Assembly (NCBI RefSeq): GCF_033304615.1
Contig: NZ_CP129118.1
Location: 2,042,001-2,106,000 of the forward strand
Source: Sporosarcina oncorhynchi
GTDB lineage: Bacteria; Bacillota; Bacilli; Bacillales_A; Planococcaceae
Direction: 5' to 3'
Length of the DNA stretch: 64,000 nucleotides
The translations under genes were made by a program, and so were the position numbers. The notes under the pieces are model-generated. The model was not told the origin of the DNA. It saw only the letters and a list, made by a program, of their open reading frames with translations, and did no database searches. Shown here piece after piece: positions 7,529 to 17,325 of this stretch (its first letter is position 1; every line of letters begins with the position of its first letter).

Positions 7529-8635
7529 ATGACAACTGAACCAATTATCCGTTTTGACAATGTTTTGAAGAAATACAGTGATGATCATACCGTATTGGAC
7601 AACGTTTCATTTGAAATGGAACGCGGAAAATTCTACACTTTATTAGGTCCTTCAGGATGCGGAAAGACAACGATTCTTCGTCTGATTGCTGGTTTTATCG
7701 AACCAACAGAAGGCACTATTTTTTTTAATGGAAAAAAGATCAACAACGTCCCTGCAAATGAACGACAAGTGAATACAGTTTTCCAGGATTATGCCCTATT
7801 CCCTCATTTGAATGTCTATGAAAATGTCGCATTTGGCCTTCGCATCAAAAAAGTAAAGAAGGCGGATATTGATGTACGTGTGAAAGAAGCATTAAAATTC
7901 GTTAACTTGGCGGGTTATGAAAATCGCGAAATCACCGAAATGTCAGGTGGACAACGACAAAGAGTCGCTATCGCGCGTGCAATCATCAATGACCCTGAAG
8001 TTATATTGCTTGATGAACCGTTATCCGCACTCGACTTAAAACTTCGTTCAGAGATGCAGTATGAGCTCCGTGAATTGCAGCAGCGGTTAGGCAAAACATT
8101 CGTCTTTGTCACACATGATCAGGAAGAAGCTCTAGCTATGTCTGACGAAATCTTTGTCCTGAATGTCGGTGCAATCCAACAGTCAGGTACCCCAAATGAT
8201 ATTTATGATGAACCAATTAATCGATTTGTAGCGGATTTCATCGGTGAATCCAATATCGTCAGAGGCCGTATGATTGAAGATTACGTCGTTGAATTTACTG
8301 GCAAGCAGTTCGACTGTGCAGATGCAGGCTTACAGCCAAATGAAAAAGTCGATATTGTTTTACGACCTGAAGATTTGGAAATTACGACTGTAAATAAAGG
8401 GAAATTGAATGTCACAGTCGATACGCAACTGTTCCGCGGAGTCCATTATGAATTGTCGACGTATGACAGTGATGGCAACGAATGGCTTGTTCATTCGACG
8501 AAGAAAGCGGATGTCGGAGCGGTTATCGGTTTGGATTTCGATCCTGCAGATATCCACGTCATGCGTTTAAACGAATCGGAAGAAGATTATGATGCGCGAC
8601 TTGAGGCATATGGAGCAGTCGATGATGAAGAATAA
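7529..8635 (+). CDS. potA: Spermidine/putrescine ABC transporter ATPase PotA
   Basis: A 368-aa ABC ATPase. Walker A is GPSGCGKT near residue 40, the signature is MSGGQRQRV near residue 136, Walker B is [12 protein letters not shown] near residue 156, and the switch His follows in [11 protein letters not shown]-terminal TOBE-like regulatory region fills about residues 240-368, as in PotA. It energises polyamine import through PotB and PotC. The ATG at 7529 is preceded by AAGGGGGAAA. The 3' end overlaps potB, so translation is probably coupled. Confidence 0.93.
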   Translation: MTTEPIIRFDNVLKKYSDDHTVLDNVSFEMERGKFYTLLGPSGCGKTTILRLIAGFIEPTEGTIFFNGKKINNVPANERQVNTVFQDYALFPHLNVYENVAFGLRIKKVKKADIDVRVKEALKFVNLAGYENREITEMSGGQRQRVAIARAIINDPEVILLDEPLSALDLKLRSEMQYELRELQQRLGKTFVFVTHDQEEALAMSDEIFVLNVGAIQQSGTPNDIYDEPINRFVADFIGESNIVRGRMIEDYVVEFTGKQFDCADAGLQPNEKVDIVLRPEDLEITTVNKGKLNVTVDTQLFRGVHYELSTYDSDGNEWLVHSTKKADVGAVIGLDFDPADIHVMRLNESEEDYDARLEAYGAVDDEE

Positions 8636-9449
8636 TCGACTAAGTACTTTTTATACAATCCCATATGCAGTATGGATTCTGCTGTTTGTCCTGGCACCAA
8701 TAGGGTTAATCGTCTATTATTCATTTTTCGACCTGTCCGGCAATTTCACACTCGTTAATTATAAGAACTTTTTCTCGTCCGTCTATCTGACGTTGACGAT
8801 CAGCTCATTCTGGTATGCATTCCTCATTACGTTTTTCTCATTGCTCATTGCGTACCCGACCGCCTATTTTCTGACTAAGACAAAACATAAGCAATTATGG
8901 CTATTACTCATCATCATTCCTTCTTGGATTAATCTTCTTTTGAAAACGTATGCATTCATTGGTTTGATGGGCTTGTATGGACCACTGAACGCTTTCTTGG
9001 AGACGATTGGAATTGGCAAGAAGCAAATTTTATTCACTGATTTCAGTTTTGTATTCGTGTCAGTTTATATTTTCATTCCATTCATGATTTTGCCGATTTT
9101 CAACGCACTTGACAGATTGAATCCAGCACTGATTGACGCTTCACGTGATTTAGGTGCCAATTCATGGACAACCTTCAAACGAGTCATTTGGCCTTTGACG
9201 CTGAACGGCGTCAAATCGGGTGTACAAGTCGTTTTCATACCAGCGTTATCGTTGTTCATGATTACACGCTTAATTGCGGGTAATAAAGTGATCACTCTCG
9301 GAACGGCGATTGAGCAACAATTCCTCGTTACACAAAACTGGGGGATGGGTTCAACAATTGCGGTATTCCTCATATTGTTCATGTTCATTATTATGCTCAT
9401 TACGAGCGGCAATGAAAGGGGGATGACTGGCAATGGAAAGAATAGGTAA
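8622..9449 (+). CDS. potB: Spermidine/putrescine ABC permease PotB
   Basis: A 275-aa integral membrane protein with about six helices. The EAA loop that docks on PotA reads [21 protein letters not shown] near residue 185. Two adjacent ATGs (8622 and 8625) lie 6 and 9 nt after GGAG; either could be used. The start overlaps the end of potA by 14 nt and the end overlaps potC by 17 nt, typical of a tightly coupled transporter operon. Confidence 0.9.
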   Translation: MMKNNRLSTFYTIPYAVWILLFVLAPIGLIVYYSFFDLSGNFTLVNYKNFFSSVYLTLTISSFWYAFLITFFSLLIAYPTAYFLTKTKHKQLWLLLIIIPSWINLLLKTYAFIGLMGLYGPLNAFLETIGIGKKQILFTDFSFVFVSVYIFIPFMILPIFNALDRLNPALIDASRDLGANSWTTFKRVIWPLTLNGVKSGVQVVFIPALSLFMITRLIAGNKVITLGTAIEQQFLVTQNWGMGSTIAVFLILFMFIIMLITSGNERGMTGNGKNR

Positions 9450-10233
9450 GCTTCCTAAAGCCTTTTTGGCAGTTGTTTTCATCATTTTGTACGCACCTAT
9501 TTTCTATTTGATCTTTTACTCTTTCAATTCTGGTGGCGGGATGTCCAATTTCGAGTCATTCACGCTGGAACATTATGCAGCAGTGTTTGCAGACAAACGG
9601 CTAATTATCATCGTTATCAATACGATTGTCATCGCTTTATTGTCCGCCCTATTATCAACGACAATTGGCGTAATGGGTGCTTTGGCTATCTATTTCATGC
9701 GCAATAAAAAGATGCGTAATGCAGTCCTATCGTTAAACAACATATTGATGGTCAGTCCTGATGTAATTATCGGAGCTTCATTCCTAATTTTGTTTACGCT
9801 CATAGGCGTTAAACTAGGATTCGCTTCCGTTCTGATTTCCCATATCGCTTTCAGTATTCCGATTGTCGTGATTATGGTGCTTCCGAAACTTGCGGAAATG
9901 AATCCCACATTAATAGATGCAGCACTGGATCTTGGTGCTTCCAAAAAGGACATTATGAAACGGGTCATCATCCCTTTCATCCAACCAGGTATTTTTGCTG
10001 GTTTCTTCCTTGCTTTGACCTATTCACTCGATGATTTCGCCGTCACATTTTTCGTCACAGGCAACGGTTTCTCTACGTTATCAGTGGAAATCTATTCGAT
10101 GGCAAGAACAGGTATCAGCTTAACGATTAATGCTCTTTCCGGTCTGATTTTCATTGTGACTGCGGGATTGGTTATCGGCTATTATTTGCTAAACCAAAAG
10201 TTGAAGACACCTTTCACGGGGGTGAAAAAATGA
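9433..10233 (+). CDS. potC: Spermidine/putrescine ABC permease PotC
   Basis: A 266-aa membrane protein with about six helices, the second permease half of the polyamine importer. Its EAA loop is DAALDLGASKKDIMKRVIIP near residue 160, matching that of PotB. It begins inside the end of potB and ends with a 4-nt ATGA overlap with potD, so all four transporter genes are translationally linked. Confidence 0.92.
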   Translation: MERIGKLPKAFLAVVFIILYAPIFYLIFYSFNSGGGMSNFESFTLEHYAAVFADKRLIIIVINTIVIALLSALLSTTIGVMGALAIYFMRNKKMRNAVLSLNNILMVSPDVIIGASFLILFTLIGVKLGFASVLISHIAFSIPIVVIMVLPKLAEMNPTLIDAALDLGASKKDIMKRVIIPFIQPGIFAGFFLALTYSLDDFAVTFFVTGNGFSTLSVEIYSMARTGISLTINALSGLIFIVTAGLVIGYYLLNQKLKTPFTGVKK

Positions 10234-11303
10234 GATCGATAACACAATCCATCATTCTTATCCTTCTCGTTTCAGGAGTCCTTCTACTCGTTAACCGAGA
10301 GCTCAATGAAGGGAGCAAAACGGGAACAGATACAATTACTGTCTATAACTGGGGACAATATATCGACCCTGAACTGTTAAAGCAGTTCGAAGAAGAAACA
10401 GGAACAAAAGTCATTTATGAAACATTCGATTCAAACGAGGCAATGATGGGGAAAATCGAACAAGGTGGTACATCATACGACGTAACAATACCGTCTGAAT
10501 ACATGGTCGAAATGATGAAGGAAAAAGATCTTCTTCTACCAATTGATTATGATAAAGTTCCCAACATAAAACATATCGACCCTTATTTCTTAGATTTGGC
10601 TTTTGACCCTAACAATAAGTATTCCATCCCCTATTTTTGGGGCACCGTCGGCATTGCTTTTAACCCTTCCCTATTGGAAGGCCAGACGTTTGAGAGCTGG
10701 GATAATCTTTTGGATTCTTCTTTAAAACAGCGTGTCATCCTCGTTGACAGTGCTAGAGAGACGATTGGAATGGGATTGAACTCATTAGGTTATTCATTGA
10801 ATTCCACGAAGCCAGAGGAGCTGCGGGAAGCGACAAATAAGTTAAAAGCCATGCGAGCTAATGTAAAAGCCGTGATTGGAGATGAAGTGACACAGCTAAT
10901 GATTAATAACGAGGCTGCCATTTCATTGACTTGGTCTGGCCAAGCCGCTGATATGATGTATGAAAATGAGGATATTGACTATATCGTACCTGAAGAAGGG
11001 TCGAATCTATGGTTCGACAATATCGTTATTCCTAAAACTGCTGATAATATTGACGGGGCACATGCATTTATCAATTTTATGCTAGATCCTGAAGTTGCCG
11101 CACAAAATGCAGATTACGTCGGTTACTCTACGCCAAACCTTTCTGCACTTGATTTGATGGACCCTGAAGTCGTTGAAGATAAACGTTTTTATCCTGATGA
11201 AGAGACTCGCAGCCATTTAGAAGTGTATAAAAACCTTGGTCTAGAGGTGCTAGGCGTCTATAATGAACTCTTCCTTGAATTCAAGATGAGCTTAAATAAA
11301 TAA
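10230..11303 (+). CDS. potD: Polyamine-binding protein PotD
   Basis: A 357-aa periplasmic-binding-protein-type receptor. After an N-terminal hydrophobic segment (IILILLVSGVLLLV) comes ITVYNWGQYIDPELLKQFEE, the standard N-terminus of PotD/PotF proteins, with TSYDVTIPSEY and LTWSGQAADM further on. Gram-positive binding proteins are usually lipoproteins, but no Cys follows the hydrophobic segment. The protein is therefore probably tethered by an uncleaved signal anchor or secreted. It is the last gene of the pot operon and is followed by a strong terminator. Confidence 0.93.
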   Translation: MRSITQSIILILLVSGVLLLVNRELNEGSKTGTDTITVYNWGQYIDPELLKQFEEETGTKVIYETFDSNEAMMGKIEQGGTSYDVTIPSEYMVEMMKEKDLLLPIDYDKVPNIKHIDPYFLDLAFDPNNKYSIPYFWGTVGIAFNPSLLEGQTFESWDNLLDSSLKQRVILVDSARETIGMGLNSLGYSLNSTKPEELREATNKLKAMRANVKAVIGDEVTQLMINNEAAISLTWSGQAADMMYENEDIDYIVPEEGSNLWFDNIVIPKTADNIDGAHAFINFMLDPEVAAQNADYVGYSTPNLSALDLMDPEVVEDKRFYPDEETRSHLEVYKNLGLEVLGVYNELFLEFKMSLNK

Positions 11304-11308
11304 TACCT

Positions 11309-11355
11309 ATCGCTATCCATTATCTACTTCAAAAGGTTGATGGATAGCGATTTTC
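11309..11355 (+). terminator. Terminator of the pot operon
   Basis: A perfect 12-bp stem (11309-11320 with 11340-11351; ATCGCTATCCAT) is followed by TTTTCGCTTCT. Confidence 0.82.
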
Positions 11356-11442
11356 GCTTCTCATATAAGTGTATTTACTTAAACACTATGGTAAACTACT
11401 TCAATAACACGATATAGTTTTTTCTTGAAAGGCGGAGTGCTT

Positions 11443-12645
11443 TTGTCGGAATCTAAATCCACTAATTTCGCACTCTATATCCTGATGTTCAATATGTTCA
11501 TTGCAATGGCTGGTATCGGTCTGATCATCCCTATCATGCCTGAGTTTTTAAAGACATTTGGAGTTGCAGGAAAAGTGCTTGGTTTTCTTATTGCTATATT
11601 TTCATTCGCGCAATTTATTTTCTCACCATTATCAGGCGTATTATCTGATCGCCATGGTCGGAAGAAAATTATTATCATAGGTTTATTCATCTATGGTGCT
11701 TCCCAACTAGCTTTTAGTTTGTCCACCGAGTTATGGATGCTTTTTGTCGCTCGGTTCTTTTCAGGATTTGGTGCGGCTTTCCTTGTTCCACCGATGATGG
11801 CTTTCGTCGCTGATATAACACCCCTAGAAAAACGAGGTAGAGGGCTTGGACTTCTCGGAGCTTCCATGTCTCTAGGCTTCATGATTGGACCGGGAATCGG
11901 AGGATTTTTATCAACAATTAGTATTCACTTCCCTTTTTATGTGGCAGCGGGTGCTTCGTTCTTTGCGGCGGTCCTTTCCATCTTCATACTACCTAATCCT
12001 GCCCCATCGGTTGTAATCGAAAAAGCGCTCTTGAAATCGGAGAATTTACTGAGACAAATGATCAGGTCCACGAAGACCCCTTATTTCGTCCTACTAATTG
12101 TCATGTTCGTTTTCTCGTTCGGATTGGCGAACTATCAATCTACCTTGGCATTATTTGCCGATCAGAAATTTGGCTATGACGCGACTCAAATTGCAATTCT
12201 AATAACTGTCGGCGGATTTGTCGGTGTCATCGTTCAAACATTTGTTATCAACCCACTCTTCAAGCGTTATGGAGAGATGCGCATCATTCTAATTAATCTT
12301 CTTGTTGCAGCGCTTTCGATGTTCGCAATTTTGTTCGTCAATACGTTCTTTACCATTCTACTGGTTGCGGCAATTTTTTCGACCGCAACTTCACTTCTAA
12401 GGCCTGCAGTAAACACTCTTGTTTCTAAGCTTGCTGACGAGGAACAGGGATTTGCTGCTGGAATGATGAATGCTTATATGAGTCTTGGCAATATGGTCGG
12501 TCCGGCACTCGCCGGTTATATTTTCGATATTAATTATACTTTCCCTTACTTGCTCGGTACGTTGATTCTTCTCTTATGTTTTGTAATTGCGAGTACGTGG
12601 GCAAAAAAGAATACATTAATGCTTGCCGCAACGAGAACAAAATAA
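11443..12645 (+). CDS. MFS drug exporter (DHA1, NorA/Bmr-like)
   Basis: A 400-aa 12-helix major facilitator. Motif A (GVLSDRHGRKKII) lies between helices 2 and 3, and the antiporter motif C region (GLLGASMSLGFMIGPGIGG) is in helix 5, so it is probably a proton-driven exporter of small molecules. The TTG at 11443 is chosen because AAAGGCGGAG lies just before it and the product then starts MSESKSTNFALYILM. A TTG at 11425 is further upstream but contains the ribosome site. The substrate cannot be told from sequence. A terminator overlaps the stop codon. Confidence 0.85.
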   Translation: MSESKSTNFALYILMFNMFIAMAGIGLIIPIMPEFLKTFGVAGKVLGFLIAIFSFAQFIFSPLSGVLSDRHGRKKIIIIGLFIYGASQLAFSLSTELWMLFVARFFSGFGAAFLVPPMMAFVADITPLEKRGRGLGLLGASMSLGFMIGPGIGGFLSTISIHFPFYVAAGASFFAAVLSIFILPNPAPSVVIEKALLKSENLLRQMIRSTKTPYFVLLIVMFVFSFGLANYQSTLALFADQKFGYDATQIAILITVGGFVGVIVQTFVINPLFKRYGEMRIILINLLVAALSMFAILFVNTFFTILLVAAIFSTATSLLRPAVNTLVSKLADEEQGFAAGMMNAYMSLGNMVGPALAGYIFDINYTFPYLLGTLILLLCFVIASTWAKKNTLMLAATRTK

Positions 12646-12691
12646 AACCTTATCTCCAATGCTTTCGCATTTATGGAGATAAGGTTTTTTT
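12645..12691 (+). terminator. Terminator of the MFS gene (may act on both strands)
   Basis: A 13-bp stem (AAACCTTATCTCC with its complement at 12675-12687) is followed by a T run. The minus strand also has TTTTATTTTG after it, so it could stop transcripts of the leftward operon too. Confidence 0.82.
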
Positions 12692-12766
12692 ACGGTTTTA
12701 TAATGGACAAAAAAGGTGGGTATCTTTTTTTTACAATTGCATCCTTTAATAGAGAAATATGAACCC

Positions 12767-12875
12767 GTCGATTTGCGTTCTGGCCGGACGCAATCCGCAG
12801 GGCGCGTAGTTTTTGCGACCGAGGAGACTCAAGCCACGCCCCTCGGAAAGTGTGCCGTCTGGAGCGCAAAGCAAC
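12767..12875. repeat. Degenerate copy of the dispersed repeat family (copy 1)
   Basis: A 109-bp GC-richer segment whose ends (GTCGATTTGCG and CGCAAAGCAAC) are inverted relative to each other and resemble the ends of the copies near 31.5, 31.9, 42.2 and 43.7 kb. It contains GAGGAGACTCAAGCC, close to GAGGAGGCTCA of the other copies. With the MFS terminator it accounts for most of the 324-bp gap at 12646-12969; nothing else is visible there. Confidence 0.6.
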
Positions 12876-12969
12876 ATATTTGATATTTCATAGTGGCTCT
12901 ATTGTCGAATTTCCTCTATACATAATACTTCTACTTACTCAATGTTCTAATGACAGATAGTTTAATTAC

Positions 12970-15564
12970 TCATCGTTTTCGTTTCTTTTTCAATAATTCG
13001 CCGACATGATCCTCCGACATTGGAGGAGAATCTGTTTCGATTGGAACAGTTCTCCGATTCATAATACCCGAGAACATTCCAAATCTCCGCAATGTAATAT
13101 CAATGAAAAACAGAACCATTGCCGTCAATATAAGCCAATTCGCAATCGGAAGACGATCTCCACTTTTAAATGGATGTTTTCTGAATGCATCACTAGGTGT
13201 ATTCAGGACCATGCCACCAGTTCGTTCAGCTATCTTTGTAAGCATTGCCGAATCAGGCTCTGACTGTTTATATTCATCGCTGTAGGGCACTGATACACCG
13301 GCCTCGAACAGACCGCCTTTATCATCAGAAACACCGAAGAAAACAAGTCCTGGTTCAGCATCTAGTTGAACCCGTACTTTTCCGGGAGCTAACGGTTCCG
13401 TTTGAAACGGCACATCCACCCCTTGCTCATCTACAATCGAAATGTCAAGAAACGCTGAATTCCGGGATGTATCTGTAACAGTATATGTCCCGCCGCCCTC
13501 GTTCGAGATGACATAGGGTACATCTTCATAGGACGGCAATAATCTTGATACGGCAACATTCCAGAAATCCGCGTATCCTTCCCATCTCGCCAAATCACCA
13601 GACCATTTACCCGAAGAGTCGGAGGTGAAGGCGACTGTACGTCCGAGTCCATACATCCATTCTGCAATGACAGGATCCTCTTTTGGACTGTCTGCAACGA
13701 TTGTCGCAGTCCCTTTTGGCGTAGCGGCAATATACGCATTCATTTGTGGAACCCCATCACTGAATAGTGACGTCCATTCCGGCACATTATTCAAGTTGAC
13801 GTAAAAAGGATCATCTTCAATATAGGTTCTCGTCAACATGGATGTCTCCCTCGTTAGAATCGAAGGGACAGTTGACTCATCGACAGCATCATAGAACCTT
13901 CCGCCACCTATTTCCGCCAATTCCTCTAGTAGCCCGACATCTGCATCGGATCCAATAGAAACTGTTGACAACGTTATATTTGAGCTTTTCCCTTCAGAGA
14001 TGACCTCTTCATAGTCCGGTGGCATATCCGACTGACCGTCTGTTAGCAAAATGATATGTTTTCGCTGTAGTTTCAAATCAGCCAAGTCTTCATATGCTTT
14101 TCTTATCGATGGAAAGATGTCCGTTCCGCCAGCCACAGGCACTGATAAGATTTGGTCAATCGCATCTTGTTTATCTTTTAGCGGCCCAACAGGAATGACT
14201 TCCCATATATCATGGTCGAATGCCGTAAAACCGAACGTATCATCGTTTCTGAGCAATTCCACCGCACGGGCGGCTGCTTCCCTTGCAATAACAATCTTCG
14301 AGCCTGACATACTTCCAGAGCGGTCTAATGAAATGACTAGACCGAGAGATGGTAATTGCTCTTTGCCCTTCACTTCCATTTCAACCGGTAGTAACCGTTC
14401 GATTGGTGATTTGAAATAACCACCAAGACCAAAACTTTCATCTCCACCTACCATCATGAAGCCGGTGCCGAATTTCTTCACAGCCTGCTCGATAACCGTC
14501 ATTTTATGTTCTCCGACAAGATGTCCGGGAACATTATCAAAAATGATAGCTCCATACCCTAAATAACCTGACAGCGATTCGGGCAACTGATCTGTGTCGA
14601 CAACATCCACATCTAATGCATTGCTATCCAACAATGAAGGAATGACCGATGGATTGCGTTCAGTCTGTACGACAAGAATTCTTGGAGACTGTTCAAGCTT
14701 TGTAATGGAAAGCATCCGGTTGTTTTCTAGGAAAGCGTCGTTCGGTACAATTATTTTCGCCTCGTATTTCAACAAGCCAGAACCCCTTGCTTCCATATTG
14801 AATGCGAAAGCATTGCCCCCTTCATCCAAAGTGATTCTCTCGTTAATAATTTCTTCATCATTTCTATATATCAACAGCTGTCCTTCTGCCTGAGTGGACG
14901 ATTCTACTTCTACACGAACCAATTGTTTTTCGCCTTCGTAAGCGCTTCGCGGAGTTTCAAATAAAGAAATGGAGGCATCTGCCAAATTCGATCTTTTTAA
15001 TTCCACAGTATCAATTTGAACACGGCTACCTTCATATTTAGGCAATAATTCTTCAATTGAACCTTCTGTTTCCAACCCATCTGAGAACAGTACGATACGG
15101 GTCGCCATCCCTGCTTTCGCAAAGGATGCTGCCAAGTCTACTGCCTTAGCGATATTTGTTGATCCACTTGATTGCATCGGTTCGATACTCGGTTGTAATA
15201 GTTCATGAGTAGTCAATTGCAAGTCCGTTCGGAATGAACCCGCGAACGAGTATAAGCCAGCAGATTGATTGACCTGACGTGCTTTCAAGCTCTCAGCAAT
15301 CCATTCATCTGCCAACTTCCCTGCTTCCCCTACAGAGATGGATCTGTCCACGACAAACAAGATCTGTTCCTCTTCATTCGGTAAAAGCATATAAGGGACT
15401 GTAAGTGCAATGACAATGCAAATAATCGTAATGCTTCTTAATGTATAAAGAATGGTTGTTCTACTTTTGACTCTCGCTTTAGCATTTATCCAAGTAAAAA
15501 TCATATACACGGCAATTGGAATAAGCAACAATAACCATAACGGTTCTTCAATTCGGATATCCAC
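12970..15564 (-). CDS. Large membrane-anchored von Willebrand A protein, last gene of the ABC-MoxR operon
   Basis: An 864-aa protein with two N-terminal helices (about 9-26 and 37-61) and one near the C-terminus (about 815-835), so most of it is probably outside the membrane. Two VWA-like regions each carry a MIDAS DxSxS: DRSIS near residue 74 and DRSGSMSGS near residue 410, the latter with a conserved TDG later (LLTDGQSDM). Between them is a glutamine-amidotransferase-like segment (GFMMVGGDESFGLGGYF). VWA domains bind protein partners through a metal ion and commonly work with MoxR ATPases. The GTG start overlaps the upstream gene by 17 nt. Partner and function are unknown. Confidence 0.8.
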   Translation of the reverse strand: MDIRIEEPLWLLLLIPIAVYMIFTWINAKARVKSRTTILYTLRSITIICIVIALTVPYMLLPNEEEQILFVVDRSISVGEAGKLADEWIAESLKARQVNQSAGLYSFAGSFRTDLQLTTHELLQPSIEPMQSSGSTNIAKAVDLAASFAKAGMATRIVLFSDGLETEGSIEELLPKYEGSRVQIDTVELKRSNLADASISLFETPRSAYEGEKQLVRVEVESSTQAEGQLLIYRNDEEIINERITLDEGGNAFAFNMEARGSGLLKYEAKIIVPNDAFLENNRMLSITKLEQSPRILVVQTERNPSVIPSLLDSNALDVDVVDTDQLPESLSGYLGYGAIIFDNVPGHLVGEHKMTVIEQAVKKFGTGFMMVGGDESFGLGGYFKSPIERLLPVEMEVKGKEQLPSLGLVISLDRSGSMSGSKIVIAREAAARAVELLRNDDTFGFTAFDHDIWEVIPVGPLKDKQDAIDQILSVPVAGGTDIFPSIRKAYEDLADLKLQRKHIILLTDGQSDMPPDYEEVISEGKSSNITLSTVSIGSDADVGLLEELAEIGGGRFYDAVDESTVPSILTRETSMLTRTYIEDDPFYVNLNNVPEWTSLFSDGVPQMNAYIAATPKGTATIVADSPKEDPVIAEWMYGLGRTVAFTSDSSGKWSGDLARWEGYADFWNVAVSRLLPSYEDVPYVISNEGGGTYTVTDTSRNSAFLDISIVDEQGVDVPFQTEPLAPGKVRVQLDAEPGLVFFGVSDDKGGLFEAGVSVPYSDEYKQSEPDSAMLTKIAERTGGMVLNTPSDAFRKHPFKSGDRLPIANWLILTAMVLFFIDITLRRFGMFSGIMNRRTVPIETDSPPMSEDHVGELLKKKRKR

Positions 15565-17311
15565 GACGTCTTTGCACCTCCCACTCGATCAATAACAGAA
15601 GGAGAACCGGCAAGAGAATCAGCCATCCAATCTTGTTTTTGCCTTCTTCTTTTCCATTGTTTATAGTATGAGCACCCAGTGAATAGCCCGATCCATGTTC
15701 AATTATTTTTTCACTCGGTTCGAGCTGGACTGTGAGTAATTCTTCTTTACCGTTATCTAGCAACTTATAGATACCTGGCTTAGCCGGTGCTACAAAACTT
15801 CCACCTTCCTGATACGTCGTGATATATTGATCATCGATTGTGAACACTTCAAGTCCTTCAGAACCACCACTTGTCAATATCGCTTTCCGTTCATTTGGTT
15901 TGAATGTTCCAACTACATTATTATCCGTCGTAAGCATTTCTGCCGCACTCCAGAAAAACAGCGGGAATGATGGATGCAGTGGCCAATCTGTCAACCCAAT
16001 ATCCGTCAGTATGATAATATCGCCTCTAGGTGACCGTTGAATGAATGGCTTATCTGATACGCTCGCTATCGTTTCATAGTTTTCGAACGACGGATACAAT
16101 TCGCTTACGTAAACGTCTTCAACAGGCGCAAGCATGAAAAGTGCATCATTCTCCGTCTCCACACGACCCGACACTTGATCGGTTCCAGAATCATTCCTCC
16201 CGATCAACAGAATCGGCGATGTTCCTTCATTCAAGAACTTCGGATCATTCGTCACAAGGAGTGCCTCGTCGCGGGCAAGGTTCATTTGATTTACAAAACC
16301 TGATGTAATATTCAGTCCGATTGCTTCAAACGCTTTCTTGACAAGTTCATGCAATTGTTGATCGATAATGACTTCTGATGATTCATTCCCTAATAACACG
16401 AATGCTTCGTTGTCCAAATTATAATCATCCCCGATTTCGATCTGAGCCTTAATTGCAGATAGTTCAGGTAGTTCTTTAAAGGACAGCAATGTGTCAGACT
16501 GTGGATCCAATTTGAATTCCTGTCTATCAAGCTCTACTCCGTTCTCTTCATTACGAATTAGTAGAGTTCCTGACTGGACTGAAGTTGTCTGGTTTGCCAG
16601 TTTGACGATTGCTTCTGTCCCATTAGCTGTGGAAACTGCACCAAATTTTTCAATGCTCATGTTCGCAAGTGGTCGATCATTCGCATGTACCGTCCATCTA
16701 ATACCATTTTCACTTTCCATAAAAACGGAACGATCAAGAAAGTCCGTAAAAATATGTACATCTACTCCGCCTTCAGAAGCGAGCGATTTCACAAAATCGA
16801 GCGAGCGCTGCATCTGTTCTTGCTCATAGTTCAAATCCAGTTGATCGATTGCACCCAAAATGGAATGTTCATCACGTTCTTCACGAATTACTAATGCAGG
16901 TTCTTTGCCAGTCGTGATAATTGATATTGCCTGCCCGGTTTTTTCTTTTGCAAGTTCCATCATCTTCTTTTTATTCTGATCAAATAAAGAATTATCTCCA
17001 TCCTTAGCAGCCATGCTCGCAGACGTATCCACTACGAAAACAGTATGCTCAGCAACCTCTTCATCCTTTGGAAGATAAGGTCCTAATAAGATGAAAACCA
17101 ATAATAGCAATGCTGCCATTTGAAGATAAAATAAAGCATTCCGTTGAAGATTTTTCAAGTATGGAGAGACCTTTGTTTCACGCATTGAGGTCTCCCAAAA
17201 TAATGTAGAGGATATTGTAGTCGAAACGTACTTCTTCCTAAAAAAGTAATAAAGAAGGACGGCCAACGGAAAAACAGCCGTCCACATCCCATTCATATGA
17301 TCGAATCCCAC
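15548..17311 (-). CDS. BatA-like VWA membrane protein
   Basis: A 587-aa protein. An N-terminal hydrophobic segment (about 10-27) and a second helix (about 57-80) frame a BatA/aerotolerance-type N-terminal region. A VWA domain follows with MIDAS DTSAS near residue 96, and a last helix (WLILLPVLLLLLIEW) precedes a short basic tail. BatA-type proteins accompany MoxR and DUF58 genes in many bacteria; their role is poorly defined, with envelope stress and aerotolerance suggested. A GTG start is used with AAAGGGGAC upstream. It lies 14 nt after the DUF58 gene in the same operon. Confidence 0.8.
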   Translation of the reverse strand: MGFDHMNGMWTAVFPLAVLLYYFFRKKYVSTTISSTLFWETSMRETKVSPYLKNLQRNALFYLQMAALLLLVFILLGPYLPKDEEVAEHTVFVVDTSASMAAKDGDNSLFDQNKKKMMELAKEKTGQAISIITTGKEPALVIREERDEHSILGAIDQLDLNYEQEQMQRSLDFVKSLASEGGVDVHIFTDFLDRSVFMESENGIRWTVHANDRPLANMSIEKFGAVSTANGTEAIVKLANQTTSVQSGTLLIRNEENGVELDRQEFKLDPQSDTLLSFKELPELSAIKAQIEIGDDYNLDNEAFVLLGNESSEVIIDQQLHELVKKAFEAIGLNITSGFVNQMNLARDEALLVTNDPKFLNEGTSPILLIGRNDSGTDQVSGRVETENDALFMLAPVEDVYVSELYPSFENYETIASVSDKPFIQRSPRGDIIILTDIGLTDWPLHPSFPLFFWSAAEMLTTDNNVVGTFKPNERKAILTSGGSEGLEVFTIDDQYITTYQEGGSFVAPAKPGIYKLLDNGKEELLTVQLEPSEKIIEHGSGYSLGAHTINNGKEEGKNKIGWLILLPVLLLLLIEWEVQRRRGYPN

Positions 17312-17325
17312 TTAGCCGTCCCCTT

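Noticed and set aside
12767..12875. Structured regulatory RNA upstream of the VWA gene
   Set aside because: The segment is downstream of that gene on its strand, and its ends match the dispersed repeats.
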